A stretch of DNA of 64,000 bases. Source: Dinghuibacter silviterrae. GTDB taxonomy: Bacteria > Bacteroidota > Bacteroidia > Chitinophagales > Chitinophagaceae. The position numbers and the translations under genes are program-made. The notes under the pieces were generated by a model, which made no database searches, had not been told where the DNA came from, and saw nothing but the letters and a program-made list of their open reading frames with translations. The DNA lies in NCBI RefSeq assembly GCF_004366355.1, contig NZ_SODV01000001.1:186001-250000 (forward strand), written 5' to 3'. This document shows positions 7,227 through 16,954 of the stretch, one piece after another; position 1 is the stretch's first letter; each line of letters opens with the position of its first letter.

Positions 7227-10200
7227 ATGCTGACCCACCTTCGTTCCGCCCTCTTGCTTGGCTTGCTGCTCGCCGCCACGGCTTCCAGCGCCCAGACTTC
7301 CTACGACCAGGCCTGGAAACAGGTTGACCGCCTGGCCGACACCCTCGACAGACCCAAAGACGCCCTGGCGCTCGTCCAGGACCTATACACCAGGGCCAGG
7401 AGAGAACACAACCAGCCGCAGGCCATCCGGGCCCTGCTCTATACCGTCAGGATAGACCAACCGCTGACAGAAAATGCAGACAGTTCGGCGATCCATCTCC
7501 TGGAAACGTCCATAGATTCTTTTCCGCAGCCCTACCGGGCGATCCTACAAAGTCTTACTGCCCAGGCCTACTGGAATTTTCTACAGACCCATCGCTTCCA
7601 GGTCACGGATGTCAGCCAGCGGATCGACAGCCTTTTTTCCGCCTCCCTCCAGGATACGCTCCGTTTGGGGCGAACGCCACTGTCTGAGGTCGGGCCGGTC
7701 CTTGACAAAGGAAACGACCGCAAGTTGAGACCCACCCTCCTGGACCTCCTGACCAACAGGGCGATTCGTTTTTACAGTTCCCAGGAGACTCGTTTCAGCC
7801 CCGATACTGTTCTTTTTGCGGGAGCGTCCGTGTTTATGACCCATACCTTCCAAACACCGGATAAGGCGCTCCGCCTGTACCAGGCCCTGTTGCGTTTTCA
7901 TGCGCGGGATGCCCAACCCGATGCCTTTGCTGACGCCGACATCCATCGCCTGGATTTTGCCCGCCAGGCTTCCTCCCTGGATGACGCGGATGATCGCTAC
8001 GAGGGTGCCCTGAGACACCTGTGCGCGCTTTATCTCCACCGGGAAGCGGGAGCCATGCCACTCTATCTCCTGGCCCAATGGCTCCGGCAACAGGGTTCGG
8101 CCTACACCCCAGGTGCTCCCGATACCAGCCGTCGGTGGCAGCTCAACGAAGCCCTCGCCTTATGCGACGCCCTCGTGTCCACCTTCCCCTCCAGCACCGC
8201 CGGCCGGGGCGCACGCCTCCTGGCCCGGGAGATCCGCCAGCCCGAACTCGATGTCCTCACCGGGCGCGTCAACCTCCCCAACCATTCCATATTAGCCTCT
8301 GTCGGGTTCACAAACTGCCCGTTGCTCCACCTCCGTCTGCTTAGGGTAACCGCCTCCGTTACACAAACCCTGAGGGATGGAAAGCCTCAAGACCTGGACA
8401 GCGTCAGGCCCTTCCGAACCTGGACCCAGCGCCTGCCCGACCCGCACGACCACCAGCCCCACCGTACGGAAATCGCCCTTCCGGCGCTACCCACGGGGGA
8501 TTACGTCCTGCTCACCGCCACGAATGACCGTTTCGGGAAGGACAGCCTGGTCATGCATGCACTTCCTTTTACCGTTTCCGGCATCGCCTGGATAGAAACC
8601 GGAACCTATAGCTTCTTTGTGCTCGACAGGGAAAGCGGGGAACCGCTCGCGGGCGCCCGGGTACACCTTTGGAACACCCGTGCGGGGAAGGTGGAAGACT
8701 ATGTCACCGACAGTGACGGGCACTTCAGATGGGATGGGAAACTGAATACGGGCACGCTGCGCATGCAGATTCGTTATGGGGACGACAGCCTCACCGTCGA
8801 TAACGGCGACCTTCTGACACCAGTCAGGGTCAGGGATGCCGCCCCCGCTGCGCGGTTTGCATTTTATACCGACCGATCCGTATACCGCCCGGGTCAGACT
8901 GTCTTTTTTAAAGCCATCGGCATGATCCGGGATACAGCCGCCCGCAGGGAAGTACCGTACCGGCCTGGTAAAGCCGTGCCGTTTTACCTGGAGTCCCTGG
9001 GTCTCAAAATCGATTCGCTTTGGCTGGAGCCGGGAGAATATGGGTCGGTGCACGGTCACTTCGTCCTGCCCTCCGCCGGCCGGACCGGGATCTATACCAT
9101 CACCGCCGCCCAAAGCCAGACCAACGTGACCGTAGAAGAATACAAACGGCCGAAGTACGAGGTCACCTTTGTCAAACCCATCCGGGAGTACCGTTTGGGC
9201 GACACGCTGGATGTAACCGGTTCGGCCATGGCTTATGCCGGTAACCCCGTGTCCGGCGCAAAGGTTTCGTATACAGTCAGCCGTTATGCCTACTACCCCG
9301 TTCGCTGGGACCGTCCTTCTTTTGGCCCCATACGACGCCCGTCGGCGACAACCCTGATCCGGGACAGCACCCAGACCGGTCCTGACGGTTCGTTTTTGAT
9401 ACATTTTCCCCTGGAGCCGGGCCCGGGGATCAGGAAAGACCTCGATCCCACGTTCACCTATACCGTCAACGCCGATGTCACGGACATCAACGGGGAGACA
9501 CACAGCGCTACTTTTACACTCCAGGCAGCCTATCATTCACTCATCCTGTCTTTAAAGCTCCCCAACGCCGTCAACGCGGACAGCCTGGTCAAGATGGATA
9601 TCCAATGCACCAACTTGTCCGGAACACCCCGCCCCACCCTCGCCCTGGTCACCATTTCCCGCCTGACCCCGCCCGAACGCCTGACCCATGACCGGCTCTG
9701 GGCCGCCCCCGACGTCTTTACGCTTCCGGAGGACACCTTCCACCGGCTCTTTCCCCATGATCCCTATGGTCAGGAATCCGACCGGGGCCGGTGGCCCGTC
9801 GCGGAAACCGTCCAACGATATAAGTTCAAAACCGGGAAAGGGCCGGTGACGCCCCTCTGGAAGGGGAGCCTTCCTTCCGGTGTGTACAAGGTCGAAGTAT
9901 CCGCGACCGATCCCGAAGGCCGGACCGTCACCACCGGCAGCTTCCTGGAAGTATACAATCCCCGGGAAGCCCGGGTTCCCTACCCCACTTATGCATGGAC
10001 CATGTCCGGTAACCTGCAAGGAAAGGACTCGGTGACCTACTTTGCCGGGACAGCCGGCGGCCCCCGCTTTGCGATCCAGCAGGTGTCCGCCGGGGGCCAC
10101 ATCCACATTAAACACATCCGTTTATCCCCGGAAGTCACGACCCTATCTTTCCCGCAGGGCGCCTCTTCCTTTGGTCTGGCTTATGTCGCCGGCAATCGTG

Positions 10201-12890
10201 TCTATACCACCGTCGTCACCCTTCCCGCCCGGAAAAAAGCGCTTTCCATACACTACGACACCTTCCGCGACAAGCTCGAACCAGGTAGCGCTGAGCACCT
10301 CAGTCTTAGTGTCCGGGGTCCGGAGCACGAGGCTGTCGAAGCCGAAGTCCTCGCCTCCATGTACGATGCGTCCCTGGACCAGTTTGCCCCGAATACCTGG
10401 TCGCTACCCGTCCTTGCAGAAACCGGACGCGGCCCGGTCTGGAGGGCCTATGGCTTTGAAACCGGCTATGGCGTGCGTTCGCAGAACCGTTTCGGGTATC
10501 AGCCCCCGGTCCTTCCGGTGTATGATGATTTCCCCGGCCCCCGGCTCCTTCGAAACGATAAGCTCCTTCAGTGGAATTTGATGAAGGAGAAGTTTGCGCC
10601 CTTGCCGGAGAACTACCATTTCTCCCTCCGGGAAGACAGGGTGACCATCGGTTACGGCACGTCCGGGCAGCCCCCGGCCCCCCTTGTCCCGCTCCGCAAG
10701 GACTTTAACGAAACCGCCTTTTTCTATCCCGACCTGCATACTGATAGCGCCGGCCGCCTCTCTTTTACATTTACCCTACCCGATGCCCTTACGCGGTGGG
10801 CCCTCCAAACGCTGGCTCATACCCGCGACCTCGTCTTCGGCCTCGACCAGCAAACCCAGGTCACCCAGAAAACCCTGATGGTCCAGCCCAACATCCCCCG
10901 CTTTCTCCGGGAAGGAGACGACGCCTGGTTGAGCACAAAAGTTGTCAATACGGGTGACCGGCCTCTCGATGGGCGGGCAAGCCTCGTCGTCCTCGACGCC
11001 CTGGACATGCAACCCGTACAGGGCCTGGGGGGTGACCAGCCGTTTTCGCTACAGGCGGGCTCCGACACAGCCTTGCGTTTCCACCTGGCTATCCCGGTGA
11101 GGTTCACCCATCCCCTGGTCTACCGGCTGACCGCCGCCGCCGGTGACTATAGCGATGGCGAGCAGGGGCCGATCCCCGTCCTCAACCGTCGCATCCTGCT
11201 CACCGAAACCTATCCCTTGACGCCGGTTATCCAGGTGACTCCCTTGTTGCAAAATATTTCACCCTACCGGCTTACCCTTGAATACACCGCCAACCCCGTA
11301 TGGTATGTCCTCCGGGCCCTTCCCTATTTGGAGGGTACCGAAAACGCCTGTCCGCAAACGGTCGCCGAACGCCTGTACACCAATACCCTGGGAGAGGGAT
11401 TGCTGCAAAGGCTTCCGGACATTCAAAAAAGCCTGCCAGCCATGGCGGCGGACAGCTCGCCTTTATATAAGGATACCGAATTAAAAAATGCCCTCCTGGA
11501 AGAAACGCCCTGGGTCCTCGACGCAGGGAAAGAAACCGCGTCCATTCAACGCCTCTCGGCCTTTCTGGACACCGGCCGGCTCTCCCACAACCAGAAGGAT
11601 GCCCTGCATACCCTGGAGACGCAGCAATTCCCCTCCGGGGCGTTTCCCTGGTTCGAAGGCGGGGCGGAAAGCCGTTACGCCACACAATATATCCTCACCC
11701 TTTTTGGCAAATTGTCGTCCATGGGCTTGACCGTCCCCGGTTCAGCGCCCCTCATTCGAAAAGCCCTGAACTACCTGGATGCCCGTCTGCGTGCCGATGG
11801 TAAAAAGACCGAAGAAGACCTCCACTATCTGTACGCCCGCGGATTTTTTAAAGACTTCCCCCCTGACAGCGCCACCCGGGCCGCCCTCGACACCTGTCTT
11901 CAACAGGCCGCCGCGGGATGGGTCCACGCCAGCCTGTATGATCAGGCCCTGATCGCCCTTGCCAGTGATCGCTGGGGCGACACCGCCACCGCCAATAACA
12001 TTCTCGTCTCGCTGGAACAACGGTCGATCCTGTCGCCTGACCGGGGCCGTTACTGGAAGGAGAACGACGGCGGATGGTCCTGGACACAGGCGCCCGTCGA
12101 AACACAGGCGCTGCTGATCACCGCCTTTTCCACAGCCCATAAAGACCCGGTTTTTATCGACCAGCTTTGTGCCTGGCTCCTTGCCCAAAAACAAACCCAG
12201 GCATGGCCTACCGGCCCTGCCACGGCGGACGCCTGCTATGCGTTGCTGATCAACCAAAGCGCCGAAGCCGCCAAAAGCCCTGTCCTCACCGCCCGCCTCG
12301 GAGACGTTCGGATGGATCAAAAAACCGGCCCCGGCCTTTTCAAACAGCAATGGGAAGGCAACGCCCTGACGCCCTCCATGGGCAACATCCAGGTACACGT
12401 CAAAGACGCCCCCCACGGCTGGGGCGCGGTCTACTATCAATACTTCCGGGACCTCGACTCCGTGGGGAACGCGCAAACCACCGTGTCCGTGCAAAAGCAA
12501 CTTTTCGTCCTAAAAGGCGCCACCATGCGCGCCCTCAACGATGGCGATGCCATCCACCTAGGCGACCGGGTACGCATTCGCCTGGTGCTCCGAAGCGACC
12601 GGCCCCTGGAGTTCGTACACCTCAAGGACCTCCGGCCCGCCTGTCTGGAACCGGTGGACACGCGCAGCGGTTACCGTTTCGGGAATGGCCTCAGCTATTA
12701 CCTCAGCCCACGCGACCTGAGCACCAGCTTCTTTTTCGATTGGCTGCCCAAAGGCACGTCCGTGCTGGAGTACGACCAGTTTGTCAATATGGAGGGAACA
12801 TTCAGCGGGGGAATGGCCACGCTGGAGAGCTTTTATGCGCCGCAGTGTAGCGCGAGAAGTGCGGGCGTCAGCCTGAGGGCGATACCGTAG
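7227..12890 (+). CDS. Alpha-2-macroglobulin-like (MG2/A2M) giant secreted protein, degenerate thioester
   Basis: This 1887-residue protein starts with a signal peptide ending near SSAQT (residue 24). A helical region follows, then a carboxypeptidase-regulatory-like strand repeat around residues 465-500 (GEPLAGARVHLWN), an MG2 macroglobulin domain (from about 550, SVYRPGQTVFFKA), further MG domains and the A2M core near residue 1185 (DALTRWALQTLA). Next come a bait/receptor-like region and an alpha/alpha toroid. The family thioester CxEQ is replaced by ACPQT with Cys1375 followed by Pro-Gln, so covalent trapping is probably lost. Bacterial relatives protect the periplasm from proteases. The gene follows a terminator and faces a vWA gene. 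It is probably in the periplasm or outer membrane; the exact role is unproven. Confidence 0.85.
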   Translation: MLTHLRSALLLGLLLAATASSAQTSYDQAWKQVDRLADTLDRPKDALALVQDLYTRARREHNQPQAIRALLYTVRIDQPLTENADSSAIHLLETSIDSFPQPYRAILQSLTAQAYWNFLQTHRFQVTDVSQRIDSLFSASLQDTLRLGRTPLSEVGPVLDKGNDRKLRPTLLDLLTNRAIRFYSSQETRFSPDTVLFAGASVFMTHTFQTPDKALRLYQALLRFHARDAQPDAFADADIHRLDFARQASSLDDADDRYEGALRHLCALYLHREAGAMPLYLLAQWLRQQGSAYTPGAPDTSRRWQLNEALALCDALVSTFPSSTAGRGARLLAREIRQPELDVLTGRVNLPNHSILASVGFTNCPLLHLRLLRVTASVTQTLRDGKPQDLDSVRPFRTWTQRLPDPHDHQPHRTEIALPALPTGDYVLLTATNDRFGKDSLVMHALPFTVSGIAWIETGTYSFFVLDRESGEPLAGARVHLWNTRAGKVEDYVTDSDGHFRWDGKLNTGTLRMQIRYGDDSLTVDNGDLLTPVRVRDAAPAARFAFYTDRSVYRPGQTVFFKAIGMIRDTAARREVPYRPGKAVPFYLESLGLKIDSLWLEPGEYGSVHGHFVLPSAGRTGIYTITAAQSQTNVTVEEYKRPKYEVTFVKPIREYRLGDTLDVTGSAMAYAGNPVSGAKVSYTVSRYAYYPVRWDRPSFGPIRRPSATTLIRDSTQTGPDGSFLIHFPLEPGPGIRKDLDPTFTYTVNADVTDINGETHSATFTLQAAYHSLILSLKLPNAVNADSLVKMDIQCTNLSGTPRPTLALVTISRLTPPERLTHDRLWAAPDVFTLPEDTFHRLFPHDPYGQESDRGRWPVAETVQRYKFKTGKGPVTPLWKGSLPSGVYKVEVSATDPEGRTVTTGSFLEVYNPREARVPYPTYAWTMSGNLQGKDSVTYFAGTAGGPRFAIQQVSAGGHIHIKHIRLSPEVTTLSFPQGASSFGLAYVAGNRVYTTVVTLPARKKALSIHYDTFRDKLEPGSAEHLSLSVRGPEHEAVEAEVLASMYDASLDQFAPNTWSLPVLAETGRGPVWRAYGFETGYGVRSQNRFGYQPPVLPVYDDFPGPRLLRNDKLLQWNLMKEKFAPLPENYHFSLREDRVTIGYGTSGQPPAPLVPLRKDFNETAFFYPDLHTDSAGRLSFTFTLPDALTRWALQTLAHTRDLVFGLDQQTQVTQKTLMVQPNIPRFLREGDDAWLSTKVVNTGDRPLDGRASLVVLDALDMQPVQGLGGDQPFSLQAGSDTALRFHLAIPVRFTHPLVYRLTAAAGDYSDGEQGPIPVLNRRILLTETYPLTPVIQVTPLLQNISPYRLTLEYTANPVWYVLRALPYLEGTENACPQTVAERLYTNTLGEGLLQRLPDIQKSLPAMAADSSPLYKDTELKNALLEETPWVLDAGKETASIQRLSAFLDTGRLSHNQKDALHTLETQQFPSGAFPWFEGGAESRYATQYILTLFGKLSSMGLTVPGSAPLIRKALNYLDARLRADGKKTEEDLHYLYARGFFKDFPPDSATRAALDTCLQQAAAGWVHASLYDQALIALASDRWGDTATANNILVSLEQRSILSPDRGRYWKENDGGWSWTQAPVETQALLITAFSTAHKDPVFIDQLCAWLLAQKQTQAWPTGPATADACYALLINQSAEAAKSPVLTARLGDVRMDQKTGPGLFKQQWEGNALTPSMGNIQVHVKDAPHGWGAVYYQYFRDLDSVGNAQTTVSVQKQLFVLKGATMRALNDGDAIHLGDRVRIRLVLRSDRPLEFVHLKDLRPACLEPVDTRSGYRFGNGLSYYLSPRDLSTSFFFDWLPKGTSVLEYDQFVNMEGTFSGGMATLESFYAPQCSARSAGVSLRAIP

Positions 12891-12912
12891 CGCCGGCGGC
12901 TGGCGGCAGCCG

Positions 12913-14667
12913 CTAGTCCTCCCCCTTGCGCTTGTGCTTGACCCCATACACCTTAATCGTCTTTTCCACCTGCTGGACAAAGTCGGTTTCGAGGAAATTC
13001 TGGGGATCGAGCCCCTTGTTCGCTAAGAACAACACATCCGTAAAGGACGCCCCGGGGACATATTTAGACTCCCGAAGGATCAGCCCGTACAGGGCAACCG
13101 CCGCCGCAAACGAATACGCCTTATCGAGGCTGTCCAGGGTTCGATAATTCGAGGCACAGGGATACACCGCGCTCCGGAGCACCGAATCGTCGGGGAGACG
13201 ATAGGTCAGCCGGAGGCCCGCCAGGGGCGGCCCCTGTGCCGCCAGGTCCCCACGCCCTTCGACCTCGAACATGGCCATCATGGAAAAGCCGGACCCGACT
13301 TCCCCCCCGTCGATCTCGCTGGTGCTGTCCATAACGGCGTCTTTCCGGTTTTCAAAACCCACCAGCCTGTAGTCCTTTACCAGGTCCTTGTTAAACTCCA
13401 CCGAAGCGTATACGTCCCTGGCCACGGTATAAAGGTTTTGACTAAGTTCCTTGACCAGCACCTTTTCTGCTTCCTGGGTATTGTCTAAGTAAGAGAAGTT
13501 CCCGTTTCCCCGTTTGGCCAGCGCTTCCAGCTTGGAGTCTTTATAATTACCCATACCCACGCCCAGACAGGTCAGGTAGATGCCGGTATTGCGTTGACGG
13601 CTGATCAGGTCTTCCAGCTCCTTTTCCCCGGTCTGACCCACGTTGAAATCCCCGTCGGTAGCTAGGATGACCCGGTTGTTGCCCCCCCGGATAAAGTGCT
13701 GCATGGCCACCGTATACGCCAGCAGTATCCCCGCGGCGCCGGGGGTATCCCCATTGGCCTCCAACCCATCGATGGCGTCCAGGATCTTTTGCCGGGCGGT
13801 CCCCGGCACCCCGGTCAGAACCGGCGCCACCGTACCTCCATACATCACAATGCTGACCGTATCGATGTCCCGCAGGTTGTTCGTCAGGGAGCGAAAAGCC
13901 GCCTTGATCAGAGGGAGTTTGTTGGGCATGTCCATCGATCCGCTGGCATCCAACAGGAAAACGAAGTTGCTGGGCGGCATTTTGTCCAGGTTCAGCTTTT
14001 TGCCACATATATGCAGGATCAACAGTTTTTTGACGGCGTTCCATGGACAGTCCGTCACCTGCGATTGTATGGAAAAAAGCCCCGGGGGCGCGGGCGGCGT
14101 ATAATCGAAGTTGAAATAGTTCAGCAGTTCCTCAATCCGGACCGCATCCGGAGGCACCCTCATTTGCAGGTGGATAAACCGGCGGATGTTGCTGTAGGAA
14201 GCCTTGTCTATGTTCAACGCAAAACCCGTCCCCGGGTACCGGTCCGCGAGGATCGGGTCATTCTCGACCTGGTTGGCGTACGTTTCTCCGCCCGACCAAA
14301 GACTACGGCGCTGGTCGTATGATTGCTTTCCCACCAGGGACAGCAGCTTTGGCCGCCTCGCCTGGGCCTCGTTCGGCAGGATCTTCATGACCACCGTGCT
14401 AAACCGGTTCCCGGCCAGCCGTATGTGTAAAGGCGTATACCCCTCCAGGGTAAAATTGACGCTGTCCGATGAATAAGGTGTCTGGAAACCAAAAGTGCCG
14501 GTGCTGCCGGTGTGTATGAATTGCTGAGTGGAGGGGATATAGATTTCCACCCCCAGAAGAGGTTGATTGGACTGGTCCAACACCTGGCCCCTGATGTAGG
14601 AAGACTGGCCGTAAGCCGCAACCCACATCACCGGTAAGCAAAATAGCAAGCCCTTCCACTTCCTCAT
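12913..14667 (-). CDS. Secreted von Willebrand factor A domain protein (YfbK-like)
   Basis: This 584-residue exported protein has a signal peptide ending around AAYGQ (residue 21), then a carboxypeptidase-regulatory-like beta domain (residues 22-100, GQVLDQSNQPLLGVEIYIPS). A vWF N-terminal helper region (about 145-205) precedes a vWA domain whose MIDAS motif DASGSM lies near residue 239. The C-terminal 150 residues match the DUF3520 region that closes YfbK-type proteins. The metal site looks intact, so it can bind a ligand or protein through Mg2+. It is convergent with the macroglobulin-like gene (22-base gap). It is the last gene of a long minus-strand run but is separated from hpt by 75 bases containing a small GC hairpin, so it may have its own promoter. 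Confidence 0.88.
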   Translation of the reverse strand: MRKWKGLLFCLPVMWVAAYGQSSYIRGQVLDQSNQPLLGVEIYIPSTQQFIHTGSTGTFGFQTPYSSDSVNFTLEGYTPLHIRLAGNRFSTVVMKILPNEAQARRPKLLSLVGKQSYDQRRSLWSGGETYANQVENDPILADRYPGTGFALNIDKASYSNIRRFIHLQMRVPPDAVRIEELLNYFNFDYTPPAPPGLFSIQSQVTDCPWNAVKKLLILHICGKKLNLDKMPPSNFVFLLDASGSMDMPNKLPLIKAAFRSLTNNLRDIDTVSIVMYGGTVAPVLTGVPGTARQKILDAIDGLEANGDTPGAAGILLAYTVAMQHFIRGGNNRVILATDGDFNVGQTGEKELEDLISRQRNTGIYLTCLGVGMGNYKDSKLEALAKRGNGNFSYLDNTQEAEKVLVKELSQNLYTVARDVYASVEFNKDLVKDYRLVGFENRKDAVMDSTSEIDGGEVGSGFSMMAMFEVEGRGDLAAQGPPLAGLRLTYRLPDDSVLRSAVYPCASNYRTLDSLDKAYSFAAAVALYGLILRESKYVPGASFTDVLFLANKGLDPQNFLETDFVQQVEKTIKVYGVKHKRKGED

Positions 14668-14742
14668 GGCAGCCTAGATTTAAGTTTGCACCCGGCGGGC
14701 ACGCCGACCATGCGGCCGTCCGCCTGCCGGAGGCGTCCCTTC

Positions 14743-15273
14743 CTAGGCTAGCTGATATATTTCCTTCAAATTCCTGCCCAGTCCATCGTAATCCAACCCA
14801 TACCCCAACAGGAACTTATCCGGCACGGAAAACCCCAGGTAGTCGATATGGATCGGGTACCGGGTGGCTTCCGGTTTGTGGAGCAAGGCGGCGATCTTTA
14901 GAGAAGCCGGCTGTTGGTGGTACAATTGGGGCAAGAATTCGGACAGGGTCTTCCCCGTATCCACGATATCTTCCACAATGATCACATCCCTGCCAAACAG
15001 CTCGGTGTCCAGGCCAATGGCGGTGATGATATGGCCGGTGGACTTCATCCCTTTATAGGATGCTAATTTAATAAAACATAATTCCGTGTCAATAGTTAAT
15101 TCCTTAAAAAGATCGGAAGCGAACATAAATGACCCGTTCAGGATCGCTATAAAAAGGGGGTGTTTGCCCTGGTAATCGCGGTTGATCTCCGAAGCGACCC
15201 GTTTTACCTCCTGGTCGATGTCGCCGGTGCTGAGGTAAGGGGTAAATTTCTTGTCGTGTACCTGAATAGCCAT
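14743..15273 (-). CDS. hpt: Hypoxanthine phosphoribosyltransferase
   Basis: This purine-salvage enzyme joins PRPP to hypoxanthine or guanine to give IMP or GMP. The PRPP-binding signature VIIVEDIVDTGKTL is intact, and ILNGSFMFASDLF and the C-terminal GYGLDYDGLGRNL loop are typical of bacterial Hpt. From ATG 15273 the protein is 176 residues, the usual length. An in-frame start 11 codons upstream would overlap the preceding gene by 23 bases and is less likely. The gene follows the LysM glucosaminidase gene by 10 bases on the minus strand, so the two are probably co-transcribed. Confidence 0.95.
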   Translation of the reverse strand: MAIQVHDKKFTPYLSTGDIDQEVKRVASEINRDYQGKHPLFIAILNGSFMFASDLFKELTIDTELCFIKLASYKGMKSTGHIITAIGLDTELFGRDVIIVEDIVDTGKTLSEFLPQLYHQQPASLKIAALLHKPEATRYPIHIDYLGFSVPDKFLLGYGLDYDGLGRNLKEIYQLA

Positions 15274-15283
15274 GCCAAAAGAT

Positions 15284-16279
15284 TCAATTTTTTGTAAGCC
15301 CGCCATCCGCGTTCAGCCGGGGCCTTGTCGGCGCCTTCCGCTGGAGGTACAGGGTTTCGCCGGCGGCCGGCTCCATGCCCTCGTCCAGTTCGTTGTACTC
15401 CCTGAGCGCACTCAAACGGATTCCTTCCGTCTGTGCGACGTCGTAAAGGCTTTCCCCATCAGCGACCGTATGCGTCTCCTTACTGCCCACCTTGCGTTTG
15501 CGCTGGAGATAGACCAACTGGTCCTTGGGCAACTCGTTATTGTCCTTTAATTCGTTAAAGTCGACCAGGTACGACAGGGAAACGTGGTATTCGTCCGCCA
15601 GGGCCAAAAGTGATGTCCCCGCGGTGGCAAAGACCACCCTGGTCTCGTTGATCCGGAATTCGCCCTGGGGATACTGTACAACAGCGCGCTTAGCAACCGG
15701 AGCCACCAAAACGGGGGCCGGGGCAGCAGCCACATAGGGCGTCTCCGTCGTATCCTTCATTTTCCCCATCGCAATCAACGAATAGTCGTTGAGGTGGTAC
15801 TGCTCGATGTAGTTGATCAGGATCTGCGCATACTTCGGATTCGTCGCATACCCCGCCTTTCTCAGCCCGTAGGCCCAATTCTTATAATCCAGCGGATCCA
15901 GTTGGAAAAGAAAGGCATACCGGTCGCTCCCCTTGAGAAAGTCCGAATGGTCCTTATACGAATCCGCCGCGCAGGCATATTTGCGGAAACACTCTCCCGC
16001 GGCGTCGTCGTCGTGGTACACCGTCTCCCCCGTCCAGTTGGCCTTGCACTTGATCCCGAAGTGATTGTTGGAGGCCTTCAGCAGGTCGCTGTTTCCTCCT
16101 TCCGTCTCCAGGATCCCCTGGGCAAGGGTGATACACGCCGGGACCCCCGTACGCTGCATTTCCGACATCGCCAACCCCTTATAGGTGGATACGTACTGCT
16201 CCACCGTCATGTTCTGCGCCCCGCCCGAAAAGACAAGACCCATCCCAAAAAGAGCCAGGTAAATACGTAGTTGCTTCAT
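15284..16279 (-). CDS. Exported glucosaminidase (GH73-like) with two LysM domains
   Basis: This 331-residue cell-wall hydrolase has a signal peptide (residues 1-21, ending GGAQ) and a glucosaminidase domain (about 25-165) with the catalytic glutamate in AQGILETEGG (Glu58) and the fold motif NNHFGIKC. After a linker rich in Ala/Pro/Val come two peptidoglycan-binding LysM repeats (about 212-262 and 268-316). It should cleave the glycan strands of peptidoglycan in the periplasm. ATG 16279 is chosen because it gives the signal peptide and lies 2 bases past the previous stop; an upstream TTG is possible. It sits between an O-methyltransferase gene and hpt in the same run. Confidence 0.9.
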   Translation of the reverse strand: MKQLRIYLALFGMGLVFSGGAQNMTVEQYVSTYKGLAMSEMQRTGVPACITLAQGILETEGGNSDLLKASNNHFGIKCKANWTGETVYHDDDAAGECFRKYACAADSYKDHSDFLKGSDRYAFLFQLDPLDYKNWAYGLRKAGYATNPKYAQILINYIEQYHLNDYSLIAMGKMKDTTETPYVAAAPAPVLVAPVAKRAVVQYPQGEFRINETRVVFATAGTSLLALADEYHVSLSYLVDFNELKDNNELPKDQLVYLQRKRKVGSKETHTVADGESLYDVAQTEGIRLSALREYNELDEGMEPAAGETLYLQRKAPTRPRLNADGGLTKN

Positions 16280-16281
16280 AA

Positions 16282-16920
16282 TCAATTTTTATATACGCAC
16301 ATCATGCCATCCCTCATCGGTACCAGCGCGTGGCTTACCCTTTGATCGGCCGCCACGTGCTCGTTAAATGCCTGGATGGCCAGGGCATTTTTCCCCCTGA
16401 CCGGCTCCTCCAGGACTTCTCCATGAAAAAGCACATTGTCCGCCAGCACCACGCCCCCCGGGCGAAGATTTGGCAGAACAGCTTCATAATAAGCAATATA
16501 AGCCGTTTTATCGGCATCGATAAACACCAGGTCCCAGGTTTCCGTAAGACGGTCGAGACTATCTAACGCATTTCCCTCGTGTAAGATTATGCGGTCCCTC
16601 CAAGGTGACCGGGCAAAATATCCCAGGGCAATGTCCGCCTCTTCCTTGCGGACCTCCAGCGTGTGCAACTCCCCGTCAGGGGCCAGGCCCTCGGCCAGAC
16701 ACAACGCGCTGTATCCCGTAAACGTACCGATCTCCAACACCCGCCTGGGGCGTACAATTTTGGAAATAAAAGAGAGAAAGGCACCCTGCGCCCGCCCGCT
16801 CAGCATATGCGCCTGGGCGTGATGCGTGCGCGTAAACTCCGCGATCTCCTGGAGTAAGGGCGTTTCCCGGGAGGAAAACCGCTCGGCATAGGCGGCCCCC
16901 AATGGGTGGATGAATTCCAA
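16282..16920 (-). CDS. SAM-dependent O-methyltransferase (COMT-like, family 3)
   Basis: This 212-residue class I methyltransferase resembles catechol/caffeoyl-CoA O-methyltransferases. The SAM-binding motif EIGTFTGYSA is at residues 63-72, the metal-binding acidic motif VFIDADK at about 132-138, and the second metal ligand pair DN near residue 159. Length and architecture are complete. The substrate is unknown: bacterial members act on small catechol-type or hydroxylated compounds. The stop codon lies 2 bases before the start of the glucosaminidase gene, implying translational coupling with an apparently unrelated function. Confidence 0.9.
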   Translation of the reverse strand: MEFIHPLGAAYAERFSSRETPLLQEIAEFTRTHHAQAHMLSGRAQGAFLSFISKIVRPRRVLEIGTFTGYSALCLAEGLAPDGELHTLEVRKEEADIALGYFARSPWRDRIILHEGNALDSLDRLTETWDLVFIDADKTAYIAYYEAVLPNLRPGGVVLADNVLFHGEVLEEPVRGKNALAIQAFNEHVAADQRVSHALVPMRDGMMCVYKN

Positions 16921-16954
16921 ATGGGTGGTTTTGACAAAGATATAAAAATCCGCC

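Noticed and set aside
6188-7279. Long minus-strand frame (363 codons) opposite sucD
   Set aside because: It is antisense to a recognised enzyme, rich in His/Asp/Gly as expected of codon shadow, with no domain.
8487-9536. Minus-strand frame (349 codons) inside the macroglobulin gene
   Set aside because: Shadow of the coding strand; no signal peptide or domain and no gap for its own promoter.
12891-12912. Small GC hairpin between the convergent macroglobulin and vWA genes as a bidirectional terminator
   Set aside because: A 6-bp stem (GCGGCT/AGCCGC) is present but has no T-run on either strand, so it was not listed as a feature.
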